Part shown: positions 1-13,100 of the stretch, piece by piece
Numbering within the stretch: position 1 is the stretch's first letter
Layout of the letters: each line of letters begins with the position of its first letter
Assembly: GCA_037954235.1 (NCBI GenBank)
Contig: JBBMOA010000012.1
Coordinates: forward strand, 5,200,644-5,264,643
DNA: 64,000 nucleotides
Direction of reading: 5' to 3'
Source: Aulostomus chinensis
Taxonomy: Eukaryota; Chordata; Actinopteri; Syngnathiformes; Aulostomidae
Notes under the pieces: model-generated
What the model saw: only the letters and a program-made list of their open reading frames with translations
Told to the model about the DNA's origin: nothing
Database searches by the model: none
Made by a program: the position numbers and the translations under genes

Positions 1-44
1 TTCTTCAGTTCCCTTTGAAATCAAACTCACCTTTCCCTTTGTAG

Positions 45-3000
45 AAGAGGAGAAGTGCTATGATAAGATCAACCAGCAGTCCTACACTGTTGGAGAAACC
101 TACGAGCGACCCAAGGACGGCATGATCTGGGACTGTACCTGCATCGGATCTGGGAGGGGCAAGATCAGCTGCACCATTGCCAGTACGTTCATGCACATGA
201 GGGTCTTCTTTAGATGGAGGAGGAGTTCTAACCTCAGACCACACATCCTGGCTGGCCCGTGTGCTCCTGGGTATCTCCTGGTGTGCTAGACTGCTGCCAG
301 TAAACTGGTTAATCTCCATAATCTCCACAGTTGATTAACAGCTGGGGCTGCGCAGCTGTTAGCACTTAGCATGGTGGTTGAATGATGGGAGAAGAGTCTG
401 GCCTTCTTCTTTTTTTTTTTTCTTGTTCCTCTCTTGTTTTTCTGCAAACACATTCATCCCTTTCTAAGCTCCTCCGTCGCTCCTCTGCAGATCGCTGTCA
501 TGAAGGTGGGGCATCATATAAGATAGGTGACACCTGGAGGAGACCCCATGAGACAGGAGGCTACATGTTGGAGTGCGTCTGTCTGGGGAACGGCAAGGGA
601 GAATGGACCTGCAAGCCTGTGGGTGAGTCACGCACACAGACAATGATTCACACAGGACTCCATCGGAATGAATGTTTTGTCTGACTTCATTACATGTGTT
701 CAGTCGAGAGGAAACAACTTGCAAGTGCTTAGGTTCATTGTCAGGAATACAGTTGTGACGCTAGTTATAATTGTTTCCGTTGTTTATCAGGGAAAAATTA
801 ACAGCTTTTCTTGGTTTTTGTAACAAACGTGTTTGGTCGCTGATCATCATCAGATGTGAAATCAATCCAAGTTTTATCACTTTAGGCTCTGGGAAATTTG
901 TAATAACAGTTTATTCTGGAACAAATCACGATCTCTCAAAAAAGATGAATCAATAATGAAGGTGAGAACTGCATCCCTGTGAGCGATAACTGATAAACAC
1001 TCGCGTTTATCCATTTTTAGGGTTATGTTTCCATGACTTTTCTACACCTGCGAGGGAAATTTTCATGAATTCTCTGAAATTTCTGTTCACGCATGGGAAA
1101 TTTAGAGAAATTCATATAAAAAAAAAATGTGTTAGTGTGCAATGAAGTAAAATGTATTACAAGATACTAATATTTGATTTGATACTAAATATTTGTGTGT
1201 TAAAGCTCAATATGGGCTGGATTTATCTGTTTTTCAAAACATTTTCCAGGTGTAAAATTTTCATACAGCATTTTCACTTTTCCAGGTTTTTCATGACTTT
1301 ATGAACCTTGTACACTTTTTATTTTTGAATTCTAACTTGAAATGTTTCTTCCCTGCAGCTGAGCGTTGCTATGACAACACGGCCGGCACGTCCTATGTGG
1401 TCGGGGAGACCTGGGAGAAGCCCTACCAGGGATGGATGTTTGTGGACTGCACTTGTCTGGGAGAGGGCAGCGGACGCATCACATGCACCTCCAGAAGTAA
1501 GAGACCCTTCACTTATTTCTTGCTGTTTATTTTTCTATGAATTTTTTTTTTTTTTAATTGAACAACTTTGTGTGCATTTTTTTTTTTAAATTTTACTTGA
1601 ACGGAAAATATTCAAATCACTTTGAGTTCTCCAACGTCCAAAGTGTTGCATTTTCACTTGGCATTGTTTTTTTCATTCATTTGTATTAAATATTTTGTGT
1701 TTGTCACAACACGACTGCCTGTTTTTATTTATCTGTAGAATCACAAAGTCACTTTAACTCTACTGGTCAGGAACAAACGGAGAACACACATTGCTATTTT
1801 TGAACAAATCACATGCATCTAAACACATATCGGCTTGTTGTCATCGAATGCCACACATGTAGTCTTTGGTCTCAGGCTGAGGGCAGAGCATACGCTGCAG
1901 GATTGTAACAGGCTGTGGAGGAAATGTTTGTGAGTTGTGTTTCCAATTAGAACCATTACTTACATCCTTAATGATAGTGGCTGATGTAACTGGTGAAAAT
2001 GAGCTCTGCTGGCTCGTTGTGTCATGCAGGGCTTCAGGGTGGATGTCATCAATACATCATTATCAAGCATGTGTTCATATTAAAGTTACAAATGACCATC
2101 TTTGATCGCAGCTGGTGACCAGGTGGGCTCGCTCCCTACATCGGCGTTGATGTGTCCCTCATTTTTACGTCTTTCTGATGATTTCCTTTGATTTTCTTCC
2201 TGTCGCAGACCGTTGTAACGACCAGGACACCCTGACCTCCTATCGTATTGGAGATACGTGGACCAAGACAGATGCCAGAGGCAACCTGCTCCAGTGTCTG
2301 TGCACAGGGAATGGCCGAGGGGAGTGGAAGTGTGAGCGACATGCATCGCTTCACACCACTGGCCTGGGTGAGAACTGATAATAACGTTAGCTCTTTGTTA
2401 TTTCCCCGTGTGGAGAAACGTACACCAGAGATGCCGTGAGGAGGGAGGCACCAAAAGTGCTAAGTGTTGAAGTGACAAAGACATGTTGCTCATGATCATG
2501 ACCTCATGAGAAAGACCGTCTGGGGAATGAAGAGGATGGAAGAGTTCAAAGAGAAAATGTGCGGGAAGTTGACACGCTTCCTAGGTGTTAGACAAACGAT
2601 CAAAGTAACCCTGGAGAAGTTAAAGAATACATCTTTTACATGAATGCACAGAGCCTGACTCTAGTTTATGTAGATTTTACAGTAACTAGTAATCTGTTGA
2701 GTTCAGCTTAAATAAAAGCAATGCTCTGTTATTCAAGCTTCATGAAGTTTTTAAAGAAATGAACGCTCCTCCTGACTGGAATCCCTCATTACATTCCAGG
2801 CACCGGCTCTCGAGTCATCACCAACATCCAGCCTGCCATCTACCAGCCTTCCAACGTGCCAGAGCTTCCCAAAGACGGACCCTGTCGCACCGATGCAGGA
2901 CTCTCGTACTTTTTGGGCCAGCGCTGGATCAAGAACCAGGGAACCAAGCAGATGATCTGCACCTGTCTGGGTAACGGAGTCAGCTGTGAGCAGTGGGGTA

Positions 3001-3582
3001 AGAAATGTTGCCTTTCACATCCGACTTACTATTTTCAGGGATGCCATTATGGACCAAAACATGTACCATCCCGGGGACGTATTCAGTTATAATCATTGTC
3101 TTCTTCCATCATTCAGATGGACCTGCTCCAGTGTACGGTGGCAACTCTGGAGGTCAGCCGTGTGTGTTCCCCTTCGTCTACAAAGGGAAGACCTACCATT
3201 CATGCACTTCTGATGGGCGCAGTGACGGACAGCTCTGGTGCTCCATCTCCTCCGACTTTGAGACGGACAAGAAATATTCCTTCTGCACAGAGAAGAATGG
3301 TGAGCTGGCATGTTACAGATCTCAGATATGTTGAACATCTGACATACAGGCCAAGGTAGCTGTTTGTGGGCAGCTGGGTAATGATTTTGTTTTTCTTTTC
3401 AATAGTACTTGTGGCAACTCGAGGCGGGAATTCTAACGGCGCTCTGTGCCAGTTTCCCTTCCTCTACAATGGCAGAAACTACACCGACTGCACTGCTGAT
3501 GGGCGCAGAGACGGCATGAAGTGGTGTGGCACCACAACCAATTATGATGCAGAGCAACGTTTTGGGTTCTGTCCCATGGCTG
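45..3582 (+). other. fn1: fn1 exons for FNI-2 to FNI-6, FNII-1 and FNII-2 (N-terminal 70K region)
   Basis: Seven exons, one module each: FNI-2 (45-182), FNI-3 (491-622), FNI-4 (1359-1496), FNI-5 (2209-2367), FNI-6 with its linker (2800-2997), FNII-1 (3117-3299) and FNII-2 (3406-3582). Every type I exon shows the four cysteines and the C-x-C-x-G-x-G pattern (for example CTCLGEGSGRITC in FNI-4). The type II exons carry GGNS, CxFPF and the W-C-x-T/S pattern. In the protein family this region binds fibrin, heparin and bacterial adhesins, drives matrix assembly (FNI-1 to 5) and starts the gelatin-binding site (FNI-6 to FNI-9). All exon borders are phase 1, as expected for shuffled modules. Confidence 0.97.
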
Positions 3583-6500
3583 GTAAGTGTGTGTGTGTGT
3601 GAGAGAGAGAGAGACAGAGAGAGAAAGATGGAAACGGAAAGAGTGAGTCCAAATATTGAGGCTGATTCAAGTTGTGCTGCACTGAAAAAAAATGTCAGGC
3701 AGCATTGTTTTAAAGTAAATGAAAACATTCAAATGTCTGGTTTAAAGAAACTGGGGAGCTTTAAAATTCATTTCCAGTTTCAAGATGATTGCAACCCAGT
3801 AAAATTTGCCAAAAATGAGACACCTGATACAATGAAACAATCAAATGTCACCAGCAAACTGGACAAATGTGGATCAGCTCAGTTAAGGCTTCTAATCTAA
3901 TTAGCACAGCTAATTGCAGTGACCCTCCCAGTCTTAATTAAAAGGTATCCCCTGCCAGTTTGGAAAAAACAAACAAACAACTGTTGGCAACTTAATTTAC
4001 ATGAGAACTATTATCAGAGAGCCGTGAACAGGAGTCAGGTTTGATGACACAGACAGAATCTCATTTACAGCCCTCACACCTTTATTTACAGCACAGGCGA
4101 GCTGAAGAAGAGGGGCGTTGATGTGTTGAAGTGGCGTCAATTAAGTTTCCATGAGTAACAAAAGGCACTGAGGGCAGTGAAACGCTGGGTGGGGGTGACA
4201 CGGCACTAATGTCTGGGAAGAAGTAATGAAATGGTAATGATGATCCCAACAGGCTGAAACAACAAGAGTACAAACGGGGAGGACCTCTGTCAGATAATGC
4301 TGATGCCTGATAATCTTATTTAAGAATTATGCTGGCGAGTTGCTACCACTTACCTTTATTACCTGTAATTATAGAGAAGTACAGACCATTTGCCCTGAAT
4401 TGGCGCATATTGAGCTTCTGAAATGGACGCAGTGAAATCATAAGGTTTTTTTCCACAAGTAGAAAAGAGGGCAGGACTAATTTAAAACAAAAATAAATCT
4501 TGCAAGAACAGCTCTTAATTCTTGGCTACATAAAAGGATTCTTCATTTTATTTTTTATTTTTTTTACTTCAAAGTGGACAGATGTGAGATGAAAAAGTCT
4601 GGCAGCAGTCTGTAGAATGTGGATGGTGTACAGTGGAAACATCTGCATGCCTTGTCTGAGAGAGTGGAGTTTAATCCTGCAAGAACTTATGTGGTATTGT
4701 AGTGTGGCACAAAAAATGTAACATCCCCTCATTGAAATGTTTCAATAACGCCTTAAGGCGAATATTTGTAATTGGAAAAAATGGTAATGAGATTCATTTA
4801 GAGGTAATAAAATTTAGTTAGTAATAAAATAAGTAACTAGAAAAAAGCATGTCCCCCAGAAAAGGTTGTGAGCTGACAGAAATCGCTAAATGATTACTGA
4901 AATGCTGAAAAATACCTTAAAGTTGAAATGAATTAAAAATAAAGATAGTTGACTATTTTCTTTTTTAGTTACAAAATCCATAAAAAGCTGAAATCGCTTA
5001 AAAAACATAACAAAACAAAACAAAGTAGCTTTCTCAAGTCAGTTTCCATGTATGAGGAAGCGGAATATTTCGCTAAGTATCAATAGCAACCGACAGTGGT
5101 TTCTGAGAGCTGAACATTTTGATATCGGAATGTTCGTATGAAGGAGATGAACGAGAGGAAGAGAAAACCCTGCCGACGGATCATACGAAAGATTAGGATA
5201 AATGTGAGCGTTAAATAACGAATGATGTAACTTACCTCGGATTCTCTATGTGGCGTCTGAAGTCCCGGGACCCTCCTTTGAGCCAACACCCCGTTGTTAA
5301 GAAACACCCTGTCAAGGTTTAAGAGGGGTTTAAAGAGCCCTCGTGTTTTTGTTGGAGCAGCTTGTCTGTGGACACCAGGGGGTCTTTGATATCAGCTTTA
5401 ATGACCTCAAGGGGATTGTCAAAACAAACAGGGCAGTTGAGATGTTAATGGCGACATTAAACAGTTCTGGAGCCCCTTCTCGCTCACCTGTGGCAGTCAG
5501 CTGCACAGGCCAATGGGGCGTCTGCCATGTGGTCTTTGGATGGTCGACAGTTTCCAGCCGGCAGAACAAATGCGGGCTTCACCTCTGTTACAAGAGTTTA
5601 CTTGCACTGTTTTCTCTCTCCCTGACATTTAGAAAACACTTCCATCAAAATCGTGACTTAAACTTTTTTTTTTTTTTTTTTGCACAATATTCCTCCTAGA
5701 TCAGGACGAGCTTCTTTCACCTCGAAAGCTCTCCGAGTTCAGCCTTCTGTATTGGCAGCGCATCTTTTGGTTTGTTCCTTCCGTATCTCAGTTTGAATCT
5801 CTGAATATTCCACCACGTAGCAATTCATTTATTTTTCCTGGAGGGAAGAGTTGCACACGTCAAACTATGTTGGCGGCTGTGTCTGTCGGGCTGATTGACC
5901 TGAGGTGAATCTCCTGATTTTACTTTTCAAGTCAGGTTGTTTTATGTAGCTCCAGTTTCTCAGAGGTTATCTCAGGGTACTTCTCCGCTACGGCAGGTCT
6001 GGACGAGATCTTTACTTGATATTTAAATGAAGATGTAAAGGAGCACTCCAACTTTTTGAGGAATAGACGTTATGCTCCAGGTGCCCCTCCCTGTTTTGTG
6101 TGTGCATTAGGGAGCTTTACACCCACTGACTGCTCGCTAGCTTAGGAAACGAATGGTATTGGTTGAGAAGTGTTAGCGTGCCTCTGTCGTAAGCAATCAA
6201 AAACGCTTTTCCTCACTTCTGCTATTACGATTCCAAGCCAACTTTGTAAGAAAGGATGAGAGTGATCCCGGACAAACCAAGGTCCCGAGTCGTATTATTT
6301 GATAACCTTGACGGAGTTACGCTAAAACTTCCCACCTGTGACCACAGACTGCGCTACGCTAACCAGCGGCCAGTCAGCTTCTGTGTCTCTGCACTCACAG
6401 AGGAGAGAAGGGGATCTGATTTCTGGTCTGGTTCTGGGGAAGATTGCAAATAATCGTACTTAAGAAAAATCGGTCCAACCCTTGGTAACTTCTTGTCGCA

Positions 6501-7410
6501 AGTGTGACAGATTAGAGTCTAAAGACTTCCTGTGTCTGGAAAACAGACGGATCTCAAATTGTATAAAGCACCAGAGGGCCTGACAGCTAAAGCACGTCCT
6601 GACACGGCTTCCTAGGAGTTCAACCCATTAACCCAAGCACAAGACACCGTACAGGCATTAAGACTCCGACCGCAAAAGAAATCCCGTCTGTTATTGTACA
6701 CGATGTCGAGCTTTACTGCCATGTTTCACACCAACGCGCAGATTATACATCTTTATCAATATATTGGAAGCTGAAACTGCACCCTCATCGTTCACTTATG
6801 TAAAGAGAAAGCATTACAAAACTATCTAGAACAATAGAGGTTCCATGAAGATCGACAGCCAAGAGCTAATTCATATCTGAACACCGTCCCATTAATTTAA
6901 CCACAGCTATGTTGCAAACAAAGTGCTTTTTCTTCCAGGAAACCAGATGGTCTGGCACCGGTTCAGATTCTGCCCGTGGCTCGGCTCCAAGGCAGCAGAT
7001 CTTCTATCTGTGTCCTCCTCCTCCTGGCATTTCTTGTTGAGACAGATCTATCATTTATAGATTATATGACTGGCATTTCTTTAAAGGTGGCGCTGTAGAG
7101 CCAGTAGTTAACCCCTTTTGAACCTGATTCAACACACGGGTAGCTTTCAGACTTGGGGCCTCTGTGCGAGAGCTGATGTGACATCCACGTTAGTGGATTG
7201 CTCAGTTTTATCAGTTTTTTGTTGTTGTTTTTTCAAGAGGTCATTTACAAAGCCGCCAGAGTTTTTCTAGGCAGTTGTAAGTCTAACTAGATTAAAAGTC
7301 ATATGCACTTTCCTTCCTTCACATCTGCAGTCACGTATAGATGCAGGGCTCTGCTTTTCGGCTTTCTATCTTTTAACTATCTCCCTTTAATTCATGAAGA
7401 ACACATGTTG

Positions 7411-7446
<36 letters not shown>

Positions 7447-8031
7447 AGCTGTCTCTGGCTTTTAATCCAGGGACATTTTCTTTCCTACGGACACAGGTGT
7501 TCTGAGGTGGTTTTCTCCTCTACAGCTTTAAATGTAGGGTAGAATCTCATCTCCAAGGATGATCCTTTATTATAGTGTGTGTGCGTGCCTGTGTGTTTTT
7601 ATCCCTTCGTTGCTATGTAGGTGTGTATGACGTGTCCACATGTGTTTGAATGCATTCCTTCACACCTGAGGATTATACTGCATGCTCTTGTGTGTTGTTG
7701 TGAATGAATTTTCTCTCTAAAAGTCGAAATTGATTTTATAAAAAAGCAAAACAGCTTTTCAACTAAAACTAAAAATGGTGCTAGATTGATCCTGACATGT
7801 TTCTTCACAGTTTCTTGTTTGTTTGTTTGTTTTTTAGCACATGAAGAAGTGTGTACAACCAGTGAAGGGGTGATGTATCGCATTGGCGACCAGTGGGACA
7901 AACGCCATGACGTTTTGGGTCACATGATGAGGTGTACCTGTGTCGGCAATGGGCGAGGAGAATGGAGCTGCGTTGCCTACTCCCAGCTTAAAGGTGTGTG
8001 CGTGTGTGTGTTTCTGTCTGTCTGTCATGGA

Positions 8032-8080
<49 letters not shown>

Positions 8081-8210
8081 TTAATAAGGAGAAAGCTATA
8101 TTCGAATTCTCTGAGTGAAGAGGTGAAAGGTCACATGAGATATAATCACTCACCTGCCAAAAGGTTAGAGGTGAGCCTGCACACCTGCGTTTTACAGGGC
8201 TTCGTTTCTA

Positions 8211-8248
<38 letters not shown>

Positions 8249-10084
8249 GTTTTTATGAACAGCAGAACACTTCTGAGTCTTGGTTCCTGTTTCAGACCAG
8301 TGCATCGTGGATAGTCTGACCTACGAGATGAATCAGACCTTCACCAAGCAGCACGATGAAGGCTACATGATGAACTGCACCTGCTTTGGACACGGGCGGG
8401 GCCGCTGGAAGTGTGATGCCATCGGTGGGTTGGACTCTACTTAAAGTTTTAAAGAAGGGAAATGGAAGCAGCGAGCAAAACTGTCTTTTTTTTTTTAATG
8501 AATGACAATAATAATTAAATAAACTGCATAATTGATTTATGGGACAAATCCCGTGTAGAAATGTGACCGTTCTCGCTCCTGACGTGTGAGGAATGCATTT
8601 TCTTCGCTGCCTCCAAACCTGTAGCTGATGTTGCATTCCTGGTTTTGTGTGACTCTGCCCTCAGACCAGTGCCAGGAGCCGGAGACGAGAGCCTTCTATC
8701 AGATTGGAGAGTCTTGGGATAAAGTCATTCAAGGCATCATGTATAAGTGCTATTGCTATGGCAACGGCGTCGGAGAGCTCAGCTGCGAGCCGCAGCAGTC
8801 GTATCCAGGTAAGGTGTTTTTGACCGGCTGTAAATCCTTGATGGAGCGCTCGGTTTCAGGAGGAGTTTGACTTGTAAAGTGTTCATTCATTTGTGCTTGA
8901 TTAGCTGGATGAACCAAAGCAGGCACTCGTTATTTAAGTCCGTGTCCTGCCATGCTGCTACTGGTGCTGTTTGTGTTCCGGTGATGAAATGATTTTTTTT
9001 TTTTTTTTTTAAGTCACCTTCAAAACCAGGACTTGACTTTGATGTGAAACAGACCAAGATGGGAGGGGGGTGGGATTTCCTCTTTTATAAATAAACCCCC
9101 CGCTCTCAGCCTTTGTTCTCGCTAGTGTGTGGCGCTTCCCCTGTGCTGTTACCACAGCTGTACGAAACACTGTAGAGTGCATGTGTGCATATACACCCCC
9201 TCCACCCACACACACTCACACACCCACACACACCCCACATTGAACATCTTAAACAAAGCTTTTACTTGGGGATTTTGTCATCCAGTTCAACTTGAGTTGA
9301 AATTAAACATGTTTCGACCGGGGTCTGTCATCAGGTGGTTCACCTGGTCGGCAACATTAAGGTACAATGATAAGCTCTGGATACGCCCACTTTTTGGTGT
9401 TCAGTTCAAATTTCCCCCAAAGTCCTTTCCTCCCTCTCGGTTTTACTCAGAAACTATCCCGATACAGCGATCCCACTCTCAACATGCAGCTTCAGCTGTA
9501 CTTGAACGCCACACAGAGTTCTGATCCTGTTCAGTTTGTCCTCAGGATCATTCAGTCTGGCGTCGCCTCAGTCTTGCTGATGACTGTTGATAAAGTTTTC
9601 AACCGAAACATTTTTTTCTTGACTTAAATAGCAGCAGCTTTGGTCCGCCTCTCCTCAGAGCCTTCAACCCTCTCTGCCATTGCAGCTGGCCCTGTTATGA
9701 GTGTGTAAGTTGCTTGCAAGCACATTTTGGATTAAATTGGTTTAGACTGGATACAATACTTCTCATGCTAAAGTGTCCCTTCCCTTCTCATACAATCTGT
9801 GAATAAAACACCATTATGCAACGCTCCCATTACCCCATAATTCTCTGAATAGCAGTAGATGAAGGGCTATTTTTTTTGGGGGGGGGGGGGGGGGGGGGGG
9901 GACGGGGACATTTTTAAGTCTCCCACACAATTCATAAATGTGTCAGCATAACTCAAATTGAGGTGGGGAAACTGCGCTCGAGGAAAGGAACGCAACTTAT
10001 TTGCTGTGCAGGTTGAGGAGAGATACCAAATGTAGGGCAGCGCTCTGCCATAAGTGGCTGTAATAGCAACCAGCTGTGAACTTG

Positions 10085-10117
<33 letters not shown>

Positions 10118-13100
10118 AGCACGTGCGTGCGCCCAGACACAAAACATGTTAATATCTTAACAAAAGTGTGATTCGGGTCCAGTTAGCTGAGTCAAAACCC
10201 CATAAAAAGTAAAAATAGAATGGAATGTGTCTTTTGATAAGATCCATACAAAAACGTGTTTTCTCTCCAGCTGCAGTCCGTTTATCTGCTTGTCTGGGAT
10301 GTAATGTAACTTAATCTTTTGAGGGCTTTTCTTATTGTGAGGAAGATGTTGTGTCTGGAGGTTACGCAAAAGAGTGTGTTTTTATGAAGCACTGGGAAAA
10401 TGTGTATTCCCTACGAGTTGGTGTTTTATATGATACGCGTCTCACATCTGAATCTGTGCAACCCCTACCCTCACCAGTGGCCTGTGGGTCTGTAATAGGC
10501 AGTAATTGGTCCCAGATTGTTTTTGAGGTTCGCGTATCTGCTCAAAAGGCTGGTTAACCGAGCCACTTGCTCAGAAACTTTGATTACAAGTCTGCTATTT
10601 GGAAAAGTGGTTGGAAAACCTCAGTTCTTTATAGAAGCTATCAGTTTCTATCAGCACTGCTCATGTCAGGGGTCTGCTCGCCACATGACTTGTGTTTACA
10701 TTGAAGATGGCTTCATCTTAATCTTCCTTCATTTCCGAAACAGGAACAGCTCCTTTAGCGACGGTGTCCACTCACCCGCTAAACCACCTCTGTTCCCACC
10801 TGCGTGTTTCACATCAGTCCGGTCAGCTGTCACATCTTCTGAAGACACAATGCACATGGTTCAGCTCCTGTCGGCGACAAGACAAACCGCTTTAGGATTC
10901 TCCCAGCCATCAAATGATTGTTTGCACAGATGTTGCACAGCTGCCGAATGTGTAGCAGCACGTAGAGAGGTTAAGGGAGTCCAGTTAAGCATCAAAAAGC
11001 CACGCCTCTCGGTTAAAAAAAGGGGTTTATCCAGCGTTGTTCCACTCACTAATTAGGTGTGTGAAACTGTGCTGAAAAAACTCGCCGTGCTGTTTCATCA
11101 TATTTTTCTTCTTCACCTTCCTGTTTGAGAATGGCCAAACAACTACTGTATGACGTTGTATGTGGTTGTGGTAATATAGCGGATTGTCGAAAAGCCACAG
11201 TTAGTCCATTAATTGAGTTAAAGATAATTAAATATTCTAAGGTTCTATGTCAGATAAAAAGGTCAAACACTGGCTTGGTCGTTTATGACAGGAAATGAAG
11301 GGTATTTGGACTGTCGGATGTACAAAAGAAGCAAACTGAACACATCACCTTTTGGCCCCAGTGATTCATCCATTAATCATGAAAATAACCTCAAATTAGA
11401 AAATAATGTCAACAATTCTTAGATTAAATGATAACAAAAAGAACCATTAGTTGCAGCCTTATTTGGATTTTAGATCTTTTTTTTTTTTGCCACTTAAATG
11501 TAATTCTTTATTTAAACAGGTAGTCTAATTGAAACTGAGATCAGGAACAGTGACAGGAAAATAAACCTTTATCAACAGGTCCTGTGACCCGGTATTGGAT
11601 CAAGCTTTTCCTTATCAGGCAGAATCCACATCCTCCTAAGTTTTCTTAGCTTAAAGAAAATGATGTATTGATTGTTCTGCTAAAAGTCTCATGACGTTTG
11701 GTGAAGCGCTGTCCAAACTACACAAATCACAACTGCAGTCAAAGAAAAGTTCAGGGTAGATTATCACAGCAAAGCTATTCTGTCATTTGTGTTTATTTGT
11801 AACTATTCACACAGTAAAAAGAGAGTTGAAGGATTGAAAGGAGGGTGAAGTGCCTGGAGAGTATAAATTGTCTCCCCGCTGGCTGTTGAACTCTTGGCAG
11901 GAATCTCACACAGACCTGCTAGTTCTCCCCGACTTATTTTTTTTCTGAGAAAACACTGCTGGATACACAAGAGTAAATTCTGTCTGTTGTCAAGGGAAGA
12001 TATTTTCATTAGGATTATTTTTCTCTCGATGTCAGGATTTGCTGATGTGTTACCATACAACCTTTTTGTTCTACGTCTGCTGACCCCCTCTGCTGTCTCT
12101 CCCAGGTGGAAATCGTCCTGTCCAGGTGATCATAACAGAATCTGGAAACCAGCCCAACTCCCACCCTATTCAGTGGAATGCCCCGCCCTCTGCTCACATC
12201 ACCCAGTACATCCTCAAATGGCGAGCGGTGAGTTTTAACCCGATTTCTTCCTCTCCCGGAGTCTCTCTCTGTTGGTCCTTACTGTTAATCACGTATCCTC
12301 TTTAACAGAAAAATACTCACAGCCCCTGGAGAGAGGTGATGATCCCCGGCCATCTGAACTCCTACACCATCTCCGGTCTGAAGCCGGGTATCACCTACGA
12401 GGGTCAGCTGATCAGTGTGCTGCGGTTTGGACGCCAAGAGGTCACACGCTTTGACTTCACCACGACCTACGGATCATGTGAGTGGAGGGAGTCGTCAGCT
12501 CTCAGTGCAACCATCACTTGATCAGTGGCAGCAAGTAGCCAGCACTTGTATTTGCAATCTTCAATCTTTCAATTCCCACAATCTAACATCTGGTTTCAGT
12601 CCCATGGTGCGATTAGCATCCATTAGCTTATGAAATGACTCAGCAGTTTTTATCAGGTCCTGCTGTGATATGCAGAGATGGAAAGCTGTGTTGACTTGCT
12701 TTGCTGACAGACAGACAGACACACACACACAAAACAAACACTGTCAAACCAGAAACATTGCGGCTTCACCAAATGGTACATGCTAATTATCAGCTAGCTG
12801 CTGTGAGGGCCCCTGCAGTTCATGGCAGCTAATCACTAACGATCTGTCCTGGTAATAAACGAATCAGCAAATTTTCACACTCACCCACTTTTGGTATTTT
12901 CTCCTTTTTATTTCTTCTGTAGTGGCTACATCTCAAGGCGAGACGACCCCTCTCCCACCGGTAGTTGGTGCGTCCGAGTCCATAACAGAAATTACCTCCA
13001 GCAGCTTCGTCATCTCCTGGGTTTCCGCCTCCGACACGGTCTCTGGGTTTAGAGTTGAGTATGAGCTCACCGAGCAGGGACAAGGCACTGGAGAGCCCAT

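Larger units (their letters stand above)
7838..8808 (+). other. fn1: fn1 exons for FNI-7, FNI-8 and FNI-9 (end of gelatin-binding region)
   Basis: FNI-7 (7838-7993), FNI-8 (8296-8424) and FNI-9 (8665-8808) complete the collagen/gelatin-binding block FNI-6 to FNI-9. Each has the paired cysteines of the type I fold (CTCVGNGRGEW.C, CTCFGHGRGRWKC, CYCYGNGVGELSC). The 302-nt intron between FNI-7 and FNI-8 carries a long TG tract and a long CA tract, which are complementary to each other. The donor of FNI-7 is itself the first GT of a GT-rich stretch. Confidence 0.96.
8809..12105 (+). other. fn1 intron between FNI-9 and FNIII-1 (3.3 kb)
   Basis: Contains a run of 24 G (9878-9901), a (GT)n tract (10086-10115) and a CA-rich stretch near 9200. 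A 179-codon open frame (10517-11056) shows no recognisable domain and is taken as chance. No transposon ends were seen. Confidence 0.75.

Noticed and set aside
10517..11056. 179-codon open frame inside the fn1 intron
   Set aside because: No recognisable domain and no repeat-element similarity. It lies between two fn1 exons with good splice sites; length alone is not evidence.
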